DNA of 64,000 nt, taken from Odontocerum albicorne (Eukaryota; Arthropoda; Insecta; Trichoptera; Odontoceridae). The notes under the pieces are model-generated. The model searched no databases. It had not been told where the DNA came from and worked only from the letters and a program-made list of their open reading frames with translations. Position numbers and translations under genes: made by a program. Location: NCBI GenBank assembly GCA_949825065.1, contig OX463848.1, forward strand, positions 38,196,663 to 38,260,662, in the 5' to 3' direction. Of the stretch, positions 52,726-63,778 are shown one piece after another. Within the stretch, counting starts at the first letter, position 1. Every line of letters starts with the position of its first letter.

Positions 52726-53945
52726 AACAAATTGAAGGTTTAACAGAGGAAGAGCGAGTAGTGAGGAGTTTTTAGATGTGTCCATAGAGACACGCGAGAG
52801 AATAAATAATAATAAATATTGACTAATTTAAACCGCTAATAAGTAGAACTTACTTGCCATGTGCTCTCCCACTGTAACACGGGCTGTCCCTTCTAAATAA
52901 AGCCGCGAATATTGCCATCTTCAACATTTCCCCTAATCTTTTTAAATAAAGCATTATGAGCTTTCTTAGTAATGGAAGTTAGTTGTTTTGACCCAACTAA
53001 TACCTATTTACTTTATATTTTTGCTGCTCTATGTAATGTATCTTAAAGCTTTTTATGCAAATAGTATTGTTTCTTCTAATTGTACGTAATTTCTTATTTC
53101 AAGCTTTGTATGGGTTTAACCTGTATATGAAAGCTTTACGAAAAGAAATAATCGATGCAGCTGGAATTGTGTATGTGATAGTTTGGGATTTAAGTATTTG
53201 AATGGAGAGTCTGAATATTGCAGCAGAGTATTTAGGAAAAAATATGTTATATTTACAATTAAGAATTGAGACCACTTAATCACAACCCTTGCCTTATAAA
53301 TAAATTCTCTATGTCTATAAATTGAAGATGTTTTCGCACTATTATGAGTTTGTCCTCGACGATTCGTCTTTTTTATAAATAAATAAATAAATGTAAATTT
53401 TTATTTTGCATTGGGACTATTAACATTTTTTTAGTCATAACGGGAACAATATGTTTATGATAATAAAGATTAAAATAGAATATCTCCTAATGGATATAGA
53501 GAGGTATCGACTTATTTATGAGTAATGTAGTACAAAGCTTAAACTGTGATAGCAAATTTTAATGCTCAAGAAAACATTTACGCCAAATGTCAAGCATAGA
53601 CAATAAAATAATATTTTTTAAGTGGGACTCGAAGTCGTGACCTTCTTGTTTCAAGGAAGTTAGAGTTAAAACACTTTATACTTCATCTTTGGATCATAAT
53701 CAATGGAATGACATGACTATAATAAATACATCATTGGTGACTATTTGCTCCACTTATGGGCGGAAAAGGAAATGACATGTAAATTTCTTTATAGGTTAAA
53801 AGAGAAGTAAGTATCCATCGTTTCCTGAAGCCGTTATCAAGACTGACGGTCTTCCTATAGCCACCTTTTAACAGACTGACTTATATTGAAATTGAAAAAG
53901 AAAAAAAAAGTTTTCTTCATCGCTTAACCATTTTGTATAATATAA
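52726..53945. other. No recognisable gene
   Basis: AT-rich spacer with chance ORFs only. Confidence 0.5.
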
Positions 53946-53984
53946 TATATTAAAATACATGTTATAATTACAAAGATGTGTGCT

Positions 53985-54800
53985 GATACCGTACATGTTA
54001 GTGTTAACGGAGAATGAGGATGAATTACTGATAAGTAAATTGTGTGAGAGATGTGAAGAAAGAGATCTGAGAATGAACGTTCAAAATCGAAACTCGTGGT
54101 GATAGAAATGTGTCAAAGGAGTAATTAATTCAATATGTGGGTGAGTAATGAAAGAAAGAGGAAGATTAAAGAAGAATTCTGCTATTCCGGTAGTATTTTA
54201 TCAAATAATGAAAAGTTAAGAGGGATAATGAACGGTGTGTAAAGATAGGAAACAAAGCACTTAAACATTTATAAAAAATTGCCAATATTGCTATAGTTTG
54301 GAAATTCTAGGATGAGTCCTGTAACAGCTCACAAATTTACCCCAATATAACCTTGTAACGATGTTCAGTAATTTTAATTATTTTATCAACTTAATATAAG
54401 CCTTAATTCTAATAAATAGCAAGTTATTTAGGTAAATACATTACATAAGGTTGTATTGGGTCAAATTTGTGAGCTGTCACAGGACTCATCCTAGAATTTC
54501 CGAACTATAACAACACAGTGTTATACCAACTTTGGTGTATGGGAGAAAATGAAAAGAACCTAAAAAATGTGCATTTAGAAGAATATATAGGTGGGCGATA
54601 TTTAAAAGAATACTAAATAAAGTGATTAGATACGAATGTGAACTAAAGCCTGATGTGTTGAGTAAGATGCGTAAGAGAACTATAAGATAGTTTTGGCACG
54701 TGGAACAAGAGAAAGAAGAAAGACTTAGAAAACAAATATACAGTACAAATGTGAGTTGAAGGCGTGATAGAGGAAGACATAAAAAATAATTGTAATTATT
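53985..54800 (+). pseudogene. LINE-M copy split by MITE-F
   Basis: Starts just after the YADD box: VLTENEDELLISKLCERCEE then RDLRMNVQNR. Continues through the SILSNNEKLRGIMNGV-type block, is interrupted by MITE-F (54294-54507), resumes at ACCAACTTTGGTGTATGGGA and ends near the GRGR block at 54770. No functional frame. Confidence 0.7.
54294..54507. mobile_element. MITE-F copy 1
   Basis: TA at 54292-54293 and 54508-54509. Terminal inverted repeats of about 65 bp: TAGTTTGGAAATTCTAGGAT at left, TAGTTCGGAAATTCTAGGAT as right complement. The centre is alignable with the copy at 59341 in opposite orientation. Tc1/mariner-type target; no ORF. Confidence 0.9.
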
Positions 54801-55480
54801 TAAATGATCGGATTATATAGAAGGCCACTGTAGTTGACTTGAGATATGTTACAATATAGTCCGACATTATGGTTGTATTGAACAAAAGTATCTATTCGTT
54901 CGCCAAGTACCTGCGTGCGGTCCTATCAGCCAACGGAATCGCTCTTGTCTGAAGTACACATACGAGTATGTAGCCCTCCGGATATATTTTCATCTTAAAC
55001 TAATGTTGGCATTGCGTTTAACGTCACTCGTAAATAGTTTTAAACGGATACCAAAGGTTGTCTTTGGATGACAAACCTTTACGTATTATGCAAAGAATTG
55101 CCAAAGTTGCGTATGAATGATTCTGGTATAAATTCGTATTAATTAATTTACTTAAAAACAAATTAAAAAAGTTTTTTTAACCTTTAAGACCTAAATGAAT
55201 TCTAAGGTTTCAAAAAATTCTTGCTTGTATGCGTATTATTTATGATACATTAAAATTCAACATTATGTCGTATTAGTTTAGGTAGATGGCGCCCAAAACG
55301 TTTTAAGTCGATAAAACAGTATTCTACACTTCGTTAGTTATCATTGGAAACAGAAGTATACCAGAACATACCAGTATACCAAAAAGTTGCTTACACATTG
55401 CATATGAACTCTGTGTCCATTATAATGGACGACAGGTCTGAAGAGGTGAATACACTAAAAATATTTATAATAATAATAAA
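54801..55480. other. No recognisable gene
   Basis: AT-rich; octamer at 54961-54968. Confidence 0.5.
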
Positions 55481-55484
55481 ATGT

Positions 55485-56330
55485 AAACTTGATAGCTCTG
55501 TTTAGTGAGCTTACTCTCCTTATAGGTGCTCTAAATCAGGATTTAAATCTACTTTTACTGACAAATTAAAAATATTACAAAATAAATATATATAAGTGTA
55601 AGGATAGATACTATAACTTGCATCTGTATATGTTTAAGAAAACATATTTGGTAAGAAAACCGCTGAAAACTTATAAGCTTATTATCCTTGGCATGCTTTA
55701 AGAAGCGACTGAAAAAACTCTTAATTTCTAGTCAGTAAAATAACGTGTTTCATTCCTGATATTTCTTTTCCTTTCCTCTCCACCATCCTTTCCTTTCCTT
55801 TTGATTGATGATATCTCACTTTATATGAAAAATAATGCTCGGATGATTGTCCGTCTTTTTGAGGTTCGTGGGCATGTTCTCGCGTATATGTTTATGGATT
55901 TCGTGGGGATGGATAGTCATTTGAATGATTTATGCGACCACGTAATTTACTTCATTTACTTTTGTCTGGTTGGTTGGAAGAGATTGCCACCTGGCAATAA
56001 ACCCATCAGATTGTATGGCAATAAAAGTGTTAAATAAATAAATAAATAAGCTACAAAGAAACCTTTGTAGATCTTTCGATGTGTGATAGTAACACATTCA
56101 GCTTTATATGTAATGTTGTGTGTGTGTGTGTATATGGATTGTTTCTATAAAACGACAATTTTTCATAATACTTCCCAAAAAAGGTTGATTTACAAGTACG
56201 CCTTAAAGCTGCACGAGCTACCCATATCTCGAAAACTTCAAGTCCACGCCACAGGATCAACCACGGTATAAACTCTATTATAATACCTTCCCATATAATA
56301 CCTTCCCATATTGGATCGATACGAAAAAAA
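55485..56330 (+). repeat. Rep-L copy split by LINE-K
   Basis: Proximal part 55485-55684 (GCTCTAAATCAGGATTTAAA to AAAACCGCTGAAAACTTATA) and distal part 56046-56330 (CTACAAAGAAACCTTTGTAG, TTCAGCTTTATATGTAATGT, TGCACGAGCTACCCATATCT). The missing middle is occupied by LINE-K. Confidence 0.75.
55685..56045 (+). mobile_element. LINE-K 3' end, nested in Rep-L
   Basis: CTTGGCATGCTTTAAGAAGC, UTR blocks TTTGAGGTTCGTGGGCATGT and GATTTATGCGACCACGTAAT, tail CTGGTTGGTTGGAAGAGATT then CCACCTGGCAATAAACCCAT, ending AAATAAATAAATAAG. Best-preserved LINE-K tail; a recent 5'-truncated insertion. Confidence 0.9.
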
Positions 56331-56459
56331 AGGACTAAAGCGCAGTCCATCTTTTTCTCAAAAGTAATATTAATGAACCATTCAACATTAATAAAAACTC
56401 AACGTCGTAAAAAAAAAGGATTGTGTACTTGTCTTGTTTTAGTTGTGGGCACCTAACGT

Positions 56460-56960
56460 GAGTCTACATGAATAAATCAGGCCAATGACCCATGCATCGG
56501 AGATGAGATTTCTGTTGGAAGGTGTTTGAAAGTAAACAGCAGATAGAATAAGACATCAGGAAGAGCAACAAATTTTGTAGTTGGATTATTGACGTTAATA
56601 AGAACGTTATGCGATCGGTGATGCTGTATGGAGCAAAACGCTCTGAGTACACTAGAGCACATAACGTAAGTACCATACAGTAGATATGAAGATGATGAGG
56701 TGGTGGGTGTCACTCGTAGGTACAATGTATAAAACGAAGTCTTAAAGCAGCACCCATAAATGACAAACGAGTGAGACCAGATTGCGGTGGTACAAGCACA
56801 ACGCTACAATACCTGAAGAGTATATTGCGATCGTTGCTTAGATAGGCGGTTGACGGAAGAGGTTGTCCAAAGAAAATATGGATGGATGGAGTGTGGAGAA
56901 AGACGTCCGAGTGCTAGGAGTGACGTATATATCTATATCCCTTTATCGACGCCATTAAAG
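56460..56960 (+). pseudogene. LINE-V reverse-transcriptase C-terminal fragment
   Basis: In broken frames: VMRSVMLYGAKRSE, an MKMMRWWVSLVGT-like stretch near 56690, IKRSLKAAPINDKRVRPDCG, and GCPKKIWMDGVW. The order LYGAE-W, MKMLRW, API-DK-RE-RLRWYGH, GRPKKRWMD is that of a common LINE C-terminus. Several stops. Confidence 0.6.
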
Positions 56961-56964
56961 GAGG

Positions 56965-58695
56965 ATAATGACCTATAAATATTTTATATAACAAAAAGCT
57001 TGTTCTATTTTTATCGAATCTAAACTACACGTCATTGAAATCAATTCGAAGGAATCAAGGTCGAATATCTTCTACAGTGTTTTTGTCTCGAGTTTAATGC
57101 CATTTGTTGTTTTGAAATGTCATCGTTTCAATACGTTCGCTTTTAAAATCGTCACGCCATGTCATCATGTTTGCTTAACTATTTGTGGGAGTGATTTTTA
57201 TGATCCTTTACGTGTTCTCGACCGTAATGGAAACATTATTACCTGTCATCCTACACTCAATGGTTACCGTAACGAAAGCGCCAAAATGAATATCAATCGT
57301 ATAAAAAACGAAACTTGATGGAATGATAAAAATTTCGAAGATATCACGTATCAACATAATTAACATATTCGAGGATATTTTTATCTCAAATATCTTTAAC
57401 ATTGTCTATCTACTGTGGGATGAAGGCACCCTCAGGTGCCTTTTAAGTTTTTGAGTATTTTCATGGCCAACAGCTATCATGTTGATACCATTGGATGATA
57501 GTGTTTGTCCACCGTCAATCCCTTGCCCATAGAATATGACAAGAATAAAACCACTTTAATACCTTTACTATAAACAAAGTAATGTTTGTTATTGAGGAAA
57601 CCCAAATGTTCCATATTCTGACTCTTCTAGTTATGACAATGACATCTATCTCCATGACACGTTGCTCAACATTGAGTTTGGTTCTGCCTTGGGTAGCTTT
57701 ACATTTCGCATTCATCTTTGCATATATATTCAAAGCATTACTAAAAATTGAAAAGAGAGGTTTTGAAATATAGATACCATAAATAATTAGAGGTTCGCAT
57801 TTTTAAATGACAACTACTCGATTACTTTAACTTAATTAATTCATTGTTTTCATATTTTCCTATCTTATCAGCGATGCAGTCGGTTTGTCGGGTACATTTT
57901 AGTATTTATCTAACTGTTTCGGTTCCTTCAGATCAAGTCTTATTATCCTTCACAAAACCGTTCCACCTAGTTTATCTTAAGTTTACGACGACATAATTGT
58001 TCTCCCCGGTTTTGTAAGTTCTATGAGGAATTTCGTTTTCGGTATACTTAAAATATGTCCCAGTTATCCCTACTTTACCTTTATCAGAGTGGGGTTCCAT
58101 CTTGAAGATTCCATGTTTTCCATATAATTTTATCTACCAGTGATATCAATTATTAATCATTTTTTTTTCATTTGAACTCTACATGAAGTACCAATAACAT
58201 TTTACATTATAAATAAAAATTAAATGCAAAATTTTACTCAATCAAATAGTGACTTTTTAAAAAGATTACTTGGAAATCAGTGACCTGTTTCACTCTATTA
58301 AATAATTTTCGACAAACCTGTTTTCATCCTAATTAAGCAATTATGAACTGCCAAAGCAGCATGATAAAAAAAACAGATGTCGTTTAGTATTAAGTATCAC
58401 GATAAAAATATCATTGAATCCAAGTGTTTGTATAATTTGAATATAAAATGATTTAAATAACCTAATACTCGTACATACAAACTATCCCACTGTTTTGCTA
58501 CTGGACTGGACGGAGACAAAAAGTATTTTTTTACAATAGGTTATCCACCCAAACTAGGATGATTTGTGCAACCAAATTAAATACATTATGCAAGTATATG
58601 GTATGATTCAATATAATAAAACCAATTTCAAAAAAATACAACTCTAGATAATTCAAAGTTTCAAATAATTAAGCTCCAAAAATTTAACAATAGAC
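56965..58695. other. No recognisable gene
   Basis: AT-rich to moderate. A 73-codon plus ORF (57097-57318) and a 72-codon minus ORF (57515-57733) show no known motif. Octamer at 58466-58473. Confidence 0.4.
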
Positions 58696-58719
58696 CTTTA
58701 AATGGAAAAGTTCATCGAA

Positions 58720-59220
58720 GAAACGCAACATCATTGGACGCAGTAAAGATATGGTTTTAGTAAATCAAATCTGTCTTGGAAAGGACAACCGAAAAATACA
58801 TGTTCTATAGTTCCATCATCCACTCCACACTCGTAGCTGAGATTCTCTACAATACTTATTCTGTCAAGATAACTAGCCACCACGCAGTGGACCGTCCACA
58901 AACGACAAATGACAGATACTTCCATCTTATTAATTCTTATATGTTAGTATTAAACCATGGTTTCAAAGGGATATATTGTTGGATTGATTTACATCTAAAA
59001 CCCTTATTTATACCAGTTATATCCCAATCCAACGCCCATCTGTGCCAAGTATCATGGTTAATTTTATTCTAAGATCAGTTAGTTACTGATAGAGAAAACT
59101 CAGATAGAGAACAACCGGTAGAACATGCTTCCTTTGCCAAGGAATCAACACATTCATTACCAGTGATACTAATATGTGAAGGAATCCAAGCTAGAGAAAC
59201 ATATATATTTTTTGACATCA
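58720..59220 (-). pseudogene. LINE-W, RNase H and C-terminal zinc-finger-like end, minus strand
   Basis: On the complement: VSLAWIPSHISITGNECVDS then LAKEACSTG (59215 downward), the WIPSHxGIxGNExADxLAK signature of the RNase H domain found in Jockey/I/R1-type LINEs. After a gap and frame shift, ICRLWTVHCVVASYLDRISI and CGVDDGTIEHVFFGCPFQ, matching the CGxxxxTxEHxxxxCP end. In RNase H the catalytic Asp near the end of this motif is present (CVDSLAKE). Frameshifts make it non-functional. Confidence 0.8.
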
Positions 59221-59340
59221 ATTTAATGCACACTCAAAATATTTACTTAAAAGTTTTTTCCGTTTTCTCTTAAGATTTTTAAATAGAAAAATATACAAGC
59301 ATTGAATGGTCTCAAAATTGTATCGATTATTTAAACACTA

Positions 59341-59555
59341 TAGTTCGGAAATTCTAGGACGAGTCCTGTGAGAGCTCACAAATTTTCCCCAATACAACCT
59401 TATATAATGTATTTACCTAAATAACTTGCTATTTAATAGAATTGAGGCTTATATTAAAGTTGATAAAATAATTAAAATTACTGAACATAGTTATAAGGTT
59501 GTATTGGGGCAAATTTGTGAGCTGTCACAGGACTCATCCTAGAATTTCCGAACTA
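59341..59555. mobile_element. MITE-F copy 2
   Basis: TA at 59339-59340 and 59556-59557. TAGTTCGGAAATTCTAGGAC at left, complement of CCTAGAATTTCCGAACTA at right. Centre in opposite orientation relative to the copy at 54294. Few differences between the copies, so activity was recent. Confidence 0.9.
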
Positions 59556-59559
59556 TAAT

Positions 59560-60380
59560 TATAAATAAGGTCTTTCTAAAAAAAATATTGATTATATTTA
59601 TTAATAAAAGTTTTTTGAAAACCCTGCCTGCCGTAATGTGAGACTTAAATCTAATTTATGAGAGATAATTGAAAATTTTCTCTTTAATTTTTTTCATTTG
59701 TTTTACGAGTTTAATATACCTCATTAGACATGGACAAACACACGATCGTTAGAGTTCCGTTTAAGGTATTAAAACAAAAAGTTTTCGGTTGCATCACATA
59801 AAACGAGAAATTACACAATGCGTTACTTAAGGGAATTGTTATGGTTAGCATTTGTACTACATAAAATATTAATTTAAATGGTATGATTTTATCTGCAGAT
59901 GAAATATGCGTTTTGTTCATTAACTAAATGAGATCTCCCACTGTGCGTCTAGAGTAGAGTTATAAATTATAGATATTTAAAAAAAATCATTTTAATTATA
60001 TTTGTTATTACAACTAATGAACTTTTAGACTAGATATAATCAAATTTGTTCGCTTAAGTTTAACGATTACTAGATTGTACGTTTTAGTATGACAGTTGAT
60101 TCACTGTACTTCACAAATTTGTGGTCTATCAAACATTTTCGTGAGACATGAAAATTATACTAAGTGATAAAAAATTTTTGTAGCTACAATTCATTTTATG
60201 TCATTTGTTTTTATTTTGTGTCAGAAGTGGTTGACCATTAAGTGTCTTGAAAGGCAATCGTTTTGCAAAGATAGTCGAGATAGGCAGAGCGCCAGATTTC
60301 TTATCTCGAAACACATCGACTAGTAAAATATACATAGTCAATAATTATTGAAGTGGAGCTTAGGGCTAGCGACAACTTTT
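59560..60380. other. No recognisable gene
   Basis: AT-rich spacer. Confidence 0.5.
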
Positions 60381-60384
60381 CTGG

Positions 60385-60548
60385 TGACTGCGAAGATCCG
60401 ATCCGGAAGTTGCGGGTTCGATCCCCTCTGGAACCCAGATTTTTTTAAATAGGATTCCAGTCTGGTTAACACTTAGGGCATATAAAAACATCTTTCTAGT
60501 TGGTTGGAAGAGATTGCCACATGGCAACAAAATCACCAGGTTAAAAAA
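60385..60548 (+). mobile_element. SINE-J copy
   Basis: Partial head (GATCCGGAAGTTGCGGGTTC, B box GGTTCGATCCC), body GGATTCCAGTCTGGTTAAC, tail TAGTTGGTTGGAAGAGATTG with hairpin TTGCCACATGGCAA. Nearly identical to the copy at 12986 from the B box onward, so both are young. Confidence 0.85.
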
Positions 60549-60549
60549 T

Positions 60550-61000
60550 ACCAATTCTTGATCCAAAAATACGGTCATATTAGCAATGCCACATCGAGTC
60601 CTGGTCCGTGGATACTCCACACTTTACCCTCTTTTACTAAATTTTGAGGTCTTTAAACAAATATTTATCACATAAATTCTTACCTTGACGAAGCACTTGA
60701 AACCATGGGTGTTTATCCTTGGCGAAACCTTCCCACAACTCGAAATCCACAACACAAGTCTTCATGTCTCTTTAATACAAATCCTTGTATCGTGGGTTCT
60801 ATGCAAAGTGGAATTTTTTAACGTTAGATATTTCACTATAGAGTATGTCCTTCAGTAACTGACCCGTTTGAAGTACAATAGATGTTCAAGCCAGCATAGT
60901 TTACTTTCTTCAAGGACTCTTACATGTGAAAGAAGTAAAATTAAATAGCCCTATATTCAGTCTTTATAGAATTTTGGATTTTTTTGTTAAACTGTTAAGG
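60550..61000. other. No recognisable gene
   Basis: AT-rich spacer. Confidence 0.5.
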
Positions 61001-61004
61001 AGTT

Positions 61005-61405
61005 GTATAAGGTGTCATCGTCGTCATTGCTGGACCTCGTGGTCGAGGATTCTCTCGCCATTCCAACGTCAATTCAATTGGAAAGCGAAGCTGTGCCGTG
61101 AAGTTTGTTTCATCGTTTTCCCCTTTCTCAGTGAGTAAGCCGTTGCACATCAGCAAACTCACCAGTCACACCACTGTGCTAGATCCGATGACACACCTGA
61201 AGTGAGACGATGAAAGCACACCGGCCTTTTTTTTTTTTCCTTTTTTTTTAAATAATTTTTATGACTGAAGTCATAGGTATCTTTATTCTCCCTAGACGGA
61301 AAAAATGTCTGTATCATTCGAGGGGAGTAGCACAATGCGGGGTTCGAACCGAAGACCTTACACACGGAAGTCCAGTGCGGTACTGCGCGGCCATGCACCG
61401 CACAT
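61005..61405 (-). mobile_element. SINE-S copy 3, full length, minus strand
   Basis: On the complement the head reads GCATGGCCGCGCAGTACCGC then ACTGGACTTCCGTGTGTAAG and B box GGTTCGAACCC. The body runs through AAAGATACCTATGACTTCAG and a pyrimidine tract to the block near 61020. Best copy for defining the family; about 400 bp. Confidence 0.85.
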
Positions 61406-61408
61406 ATA

Positions 61409-61492
61409 TAAGGTGTATGGATCTAGAAAAGGCGAAATATGTGTATCGCAATAGAAAAGTTGTCTTCCCCGACAAGAAAACGGCATAATTGT
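61409..61492 (+). repeat. LINE-M terminal fragment
   Basis: Encodes RCMDLEKAKYVYRNRK, the LINE-M CMDVEEAKYVCRDRK motif. About 28 codons. Confidence 0.6.
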
Positions 61493-61499
61493 AATTGTG

Positions 61500-61848
61500 A
61501 TCTGTTTTTTTTTTATTTGTTTTCTAATGCTCTACATATTCCGTGAATTTTTTGGCAACTTGCTAGGTTGTTTGAACTCCAGGCTTCGAGCCACTTTGTT
61601 AGTATATTGACTGTACTGCAAGTTATTTTTCTTCTCCTGTGACGTCGGACCTTAAGTCCGTTGTTGCTACTATTCTTTTCACGCTTAGGTGTGTTACCAC
61701 CTAGAGGAGGAATATCTTTGGGTATTATGTTGTCGTCCTTATGTGACGTCGCCCTCATAAAACAAAAATGTTGTGACCTTCTATGGCATTAAACACCCTA
61801 TTTGTATATTTATCAATTGTGTTACTGTGTCTCTCTTTCATTGTAATC
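61500..61848 (-). other. Unidentified minus-strand ORF
   Basis: An 81-codon frame (61513-61758) reads DDNIIPKDIPPLGGNTPKRE, KNSSNNGLKVRRHRRRKITC and STVNILTKWLEAWSSNNLAS. It has a basic patch and a helix-like end. Balanced composition; it may be part of a retroelement ORF or a host exon. No family recognised. Confidence 0.25.
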
Positions 61849-61849
61849 A

Positions 61850-61992
61850 GTATAACCTGGTGGGCGTATTGTCAATGTGACAAACTCCACCAACCAACCA
61901 AAAATATATTAAAGAGAACTTAACTGAATATCAGACTATATTTAAAAAAAAACTAAGACTGGCGTCTTACCAACAAGACCATGGAGGTTGTT
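61850..61992 (-). mobile_element. SINE-J copy, minus strand
   Basis: Complement of AACCTGGTGGGCGTATTGTC (tail hairpin), body near 61930, head remnant CTTACCAACAAGACCATGGA. Confidence 0.7.
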
Positions 61993-62031
61993 AATAAAAT
62001 GGTTAAATAAATAAATACTTATACTCTACAA

Positions 62032-62455
62032 CAGGAGTCGACAAACTACGGCCCGCGGGGCTAATCCAGTCCACCGCCTCTTTTTGTACGACCCGCGAGC
62101 TCAGAATGAATTTTATTATTTGAAATTTATAAGTAATATAGAACGGTTGACCACCGAGTTGACGATTTCTCACCTATGTGGTCTCTGCTGTGACACCATA
62201 CAGTTATAATTCGGTAGGGTTTTCAATGCCATGTATATCGCTGTTCTGTGACATTTTGCTCTCGTTTATTACTCGTGATTATTATATGGTATGAATATAT
62301 AAATCTATATTGTTCTAAAATAATATAGCCCGTGCATATCTATCACGATACTGTTAAAACAAGAAAAAAGCGGAAAATTGAAAACCACTTTTGGCTCACA
62401 AATCCTAAAATATTTATTATTTAGCGCTTTACAAAAAAATGTTGGGCGACGACTG
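62032..62455. mobile_element. Second hAT-type MITE with 8-bp duplication
   Basis: Left end CAGGAGTCGACAAACTACGG then CCCGCGGG; right complement CAGTCGTCGCCCAACA. Flanked by CTCTACAA (62024-62031) and CTCTATAA (62456-62463), an 8-bp duplication with one change. Ends resemble the CAGGGGTCGGCAAACTACGG class of hAT MITEs. 424 bp, no ORF. Confidence 0.9.
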
Positions 62456-62469
62456 CTCTATAATTTAAA

Positions 62470-63060
62470 AAATGTGTGATTTTAATTTCCCATCAAGAAT
62501 TTAAATGAATATAAAAAAAAGGTAATATATTATACGTAACTGAGTAAGTAATGTTATATATACAATGTATTTTGACAGTAATAATATAATAAGTAAATTG
62601 ACAAGCACACTTGGAATTTGTCATGTACATGCAACTATTTGTGTCTTGCGTGACATGCATAATATACTCGTAAGCAATAAAGTAGGGACTTCGGTCGCAG
62701 GGCCTTTTCAAGATTCTGCTCAACTTGACGTTAAATATATAAAAATGTATTTGGGAAGTGTTCCGTGGGAGATGCGATATCCTATCGGATAGGTATCAGA
62801 GGTACTAGAGTCTTGGTTTTCTTGATCAAACAACCATTCGGAGTTGCTGTTGTGTTATTCTTTGTCTTTTGTGTTAGGCCCGCACACGTAGTATGTCTTC
62901 ACCAATCAGGTCACAACGGTCAATATAAGGTTATATAGATCGTGCACGCCTCAAGAAAATACATACAGTGGAATGTTGTTCAAGTTGTGGTCTATAGTCT
63001 AGATCTCTCCATATTCCCAGAAATATCTTGGAGTTGACTCTACTAGGACCACTTGTGCAT
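62470..63060. other. No recognisable gene
   Basis: AT-rich spacer; octamer at 62665-62672. Confidence 0.5.
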
Positions 63061-63064
63061 ATCG

Positions 63065-63420
63065 TTGTTGCTAGATTTCGTAGTCAAGGATGTTTTCATC
63101 ATTCCAATGTAAATTCAGTTGAAAAGCGTAGTTCTGCCGTGGAGTTTTGATTTATTTCTTTCTTTCTTTCTCATATTTATGTGAGTGAGCTTACTGGATC
63201 CGATGGCACACCAAAGTGAGACAATCGGAGCATAGCGGCATACTTTTTTTAAAAGGATAAATAAATAAGACCGAAATCATTGATATTCTTATGTTCACCT
63301 AAATACAAGGTACAAATAATGTATTTCTCTTTCGACAAGAGTAGCACAGCACAGGGTTCGAACTGGCGACCTTCCACACGGAAGTCCAGTGCATTACCAC
63401 ATGCCCATGCACTTCAACTG
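63065..63420 (-). mobile_element. SINE-S copy 4, minus strand
   Basis: Complement head: ATGGGCATGTGGTAATGCAC, GGACTTCCGTGTGGAAGGTC, B box GTTCGAACCC. Body ATTATTTGTACC region and CATCATTCCAATGTAAATTC. Full-length but diverged. Confidence 0.75.
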
Positions 63421-63594
63421 CATATCATATGCAGTGCGGTTCAGTCTGCATCTGTGCTTATTCATACTGTACCACTATCTCCGAAATAGGGAAAAGTCAG
63501 GCAATTGTACCGTCGAATAGTCCACAAGATGTCTATTTTACATCATACTCTATTCAACGAAACTATAATTTATTAGCGATCGGCTTACTGTCGA

Positions 63595-63778
63595 TTTGCT
63601 TCAGAATTGTATTATGTTGTATTGTATAACAGTTTCGTTGTGTACAATACAATCTGGTAGGTTTACTACCATGTAGCAATCTTTTCCAAACAACTAAATC
63701 AGTCTTAATTTTTTTATTTGATAATGGATTTGGTTCCTATGGGGATCGAACCCGCAACCAATATTTCTACTTGGACGA
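63595..63778 (-). mobile_element. SINE-J copy, minus strand
   Basis: Complement of TTGTATTATGTTGTATTGTA, GTTTACTACCATGTAGCAAT and GGGATCGAACCCGCAACCA: tail, hairpin and B box. Body shortened. Confidence 0.7.
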
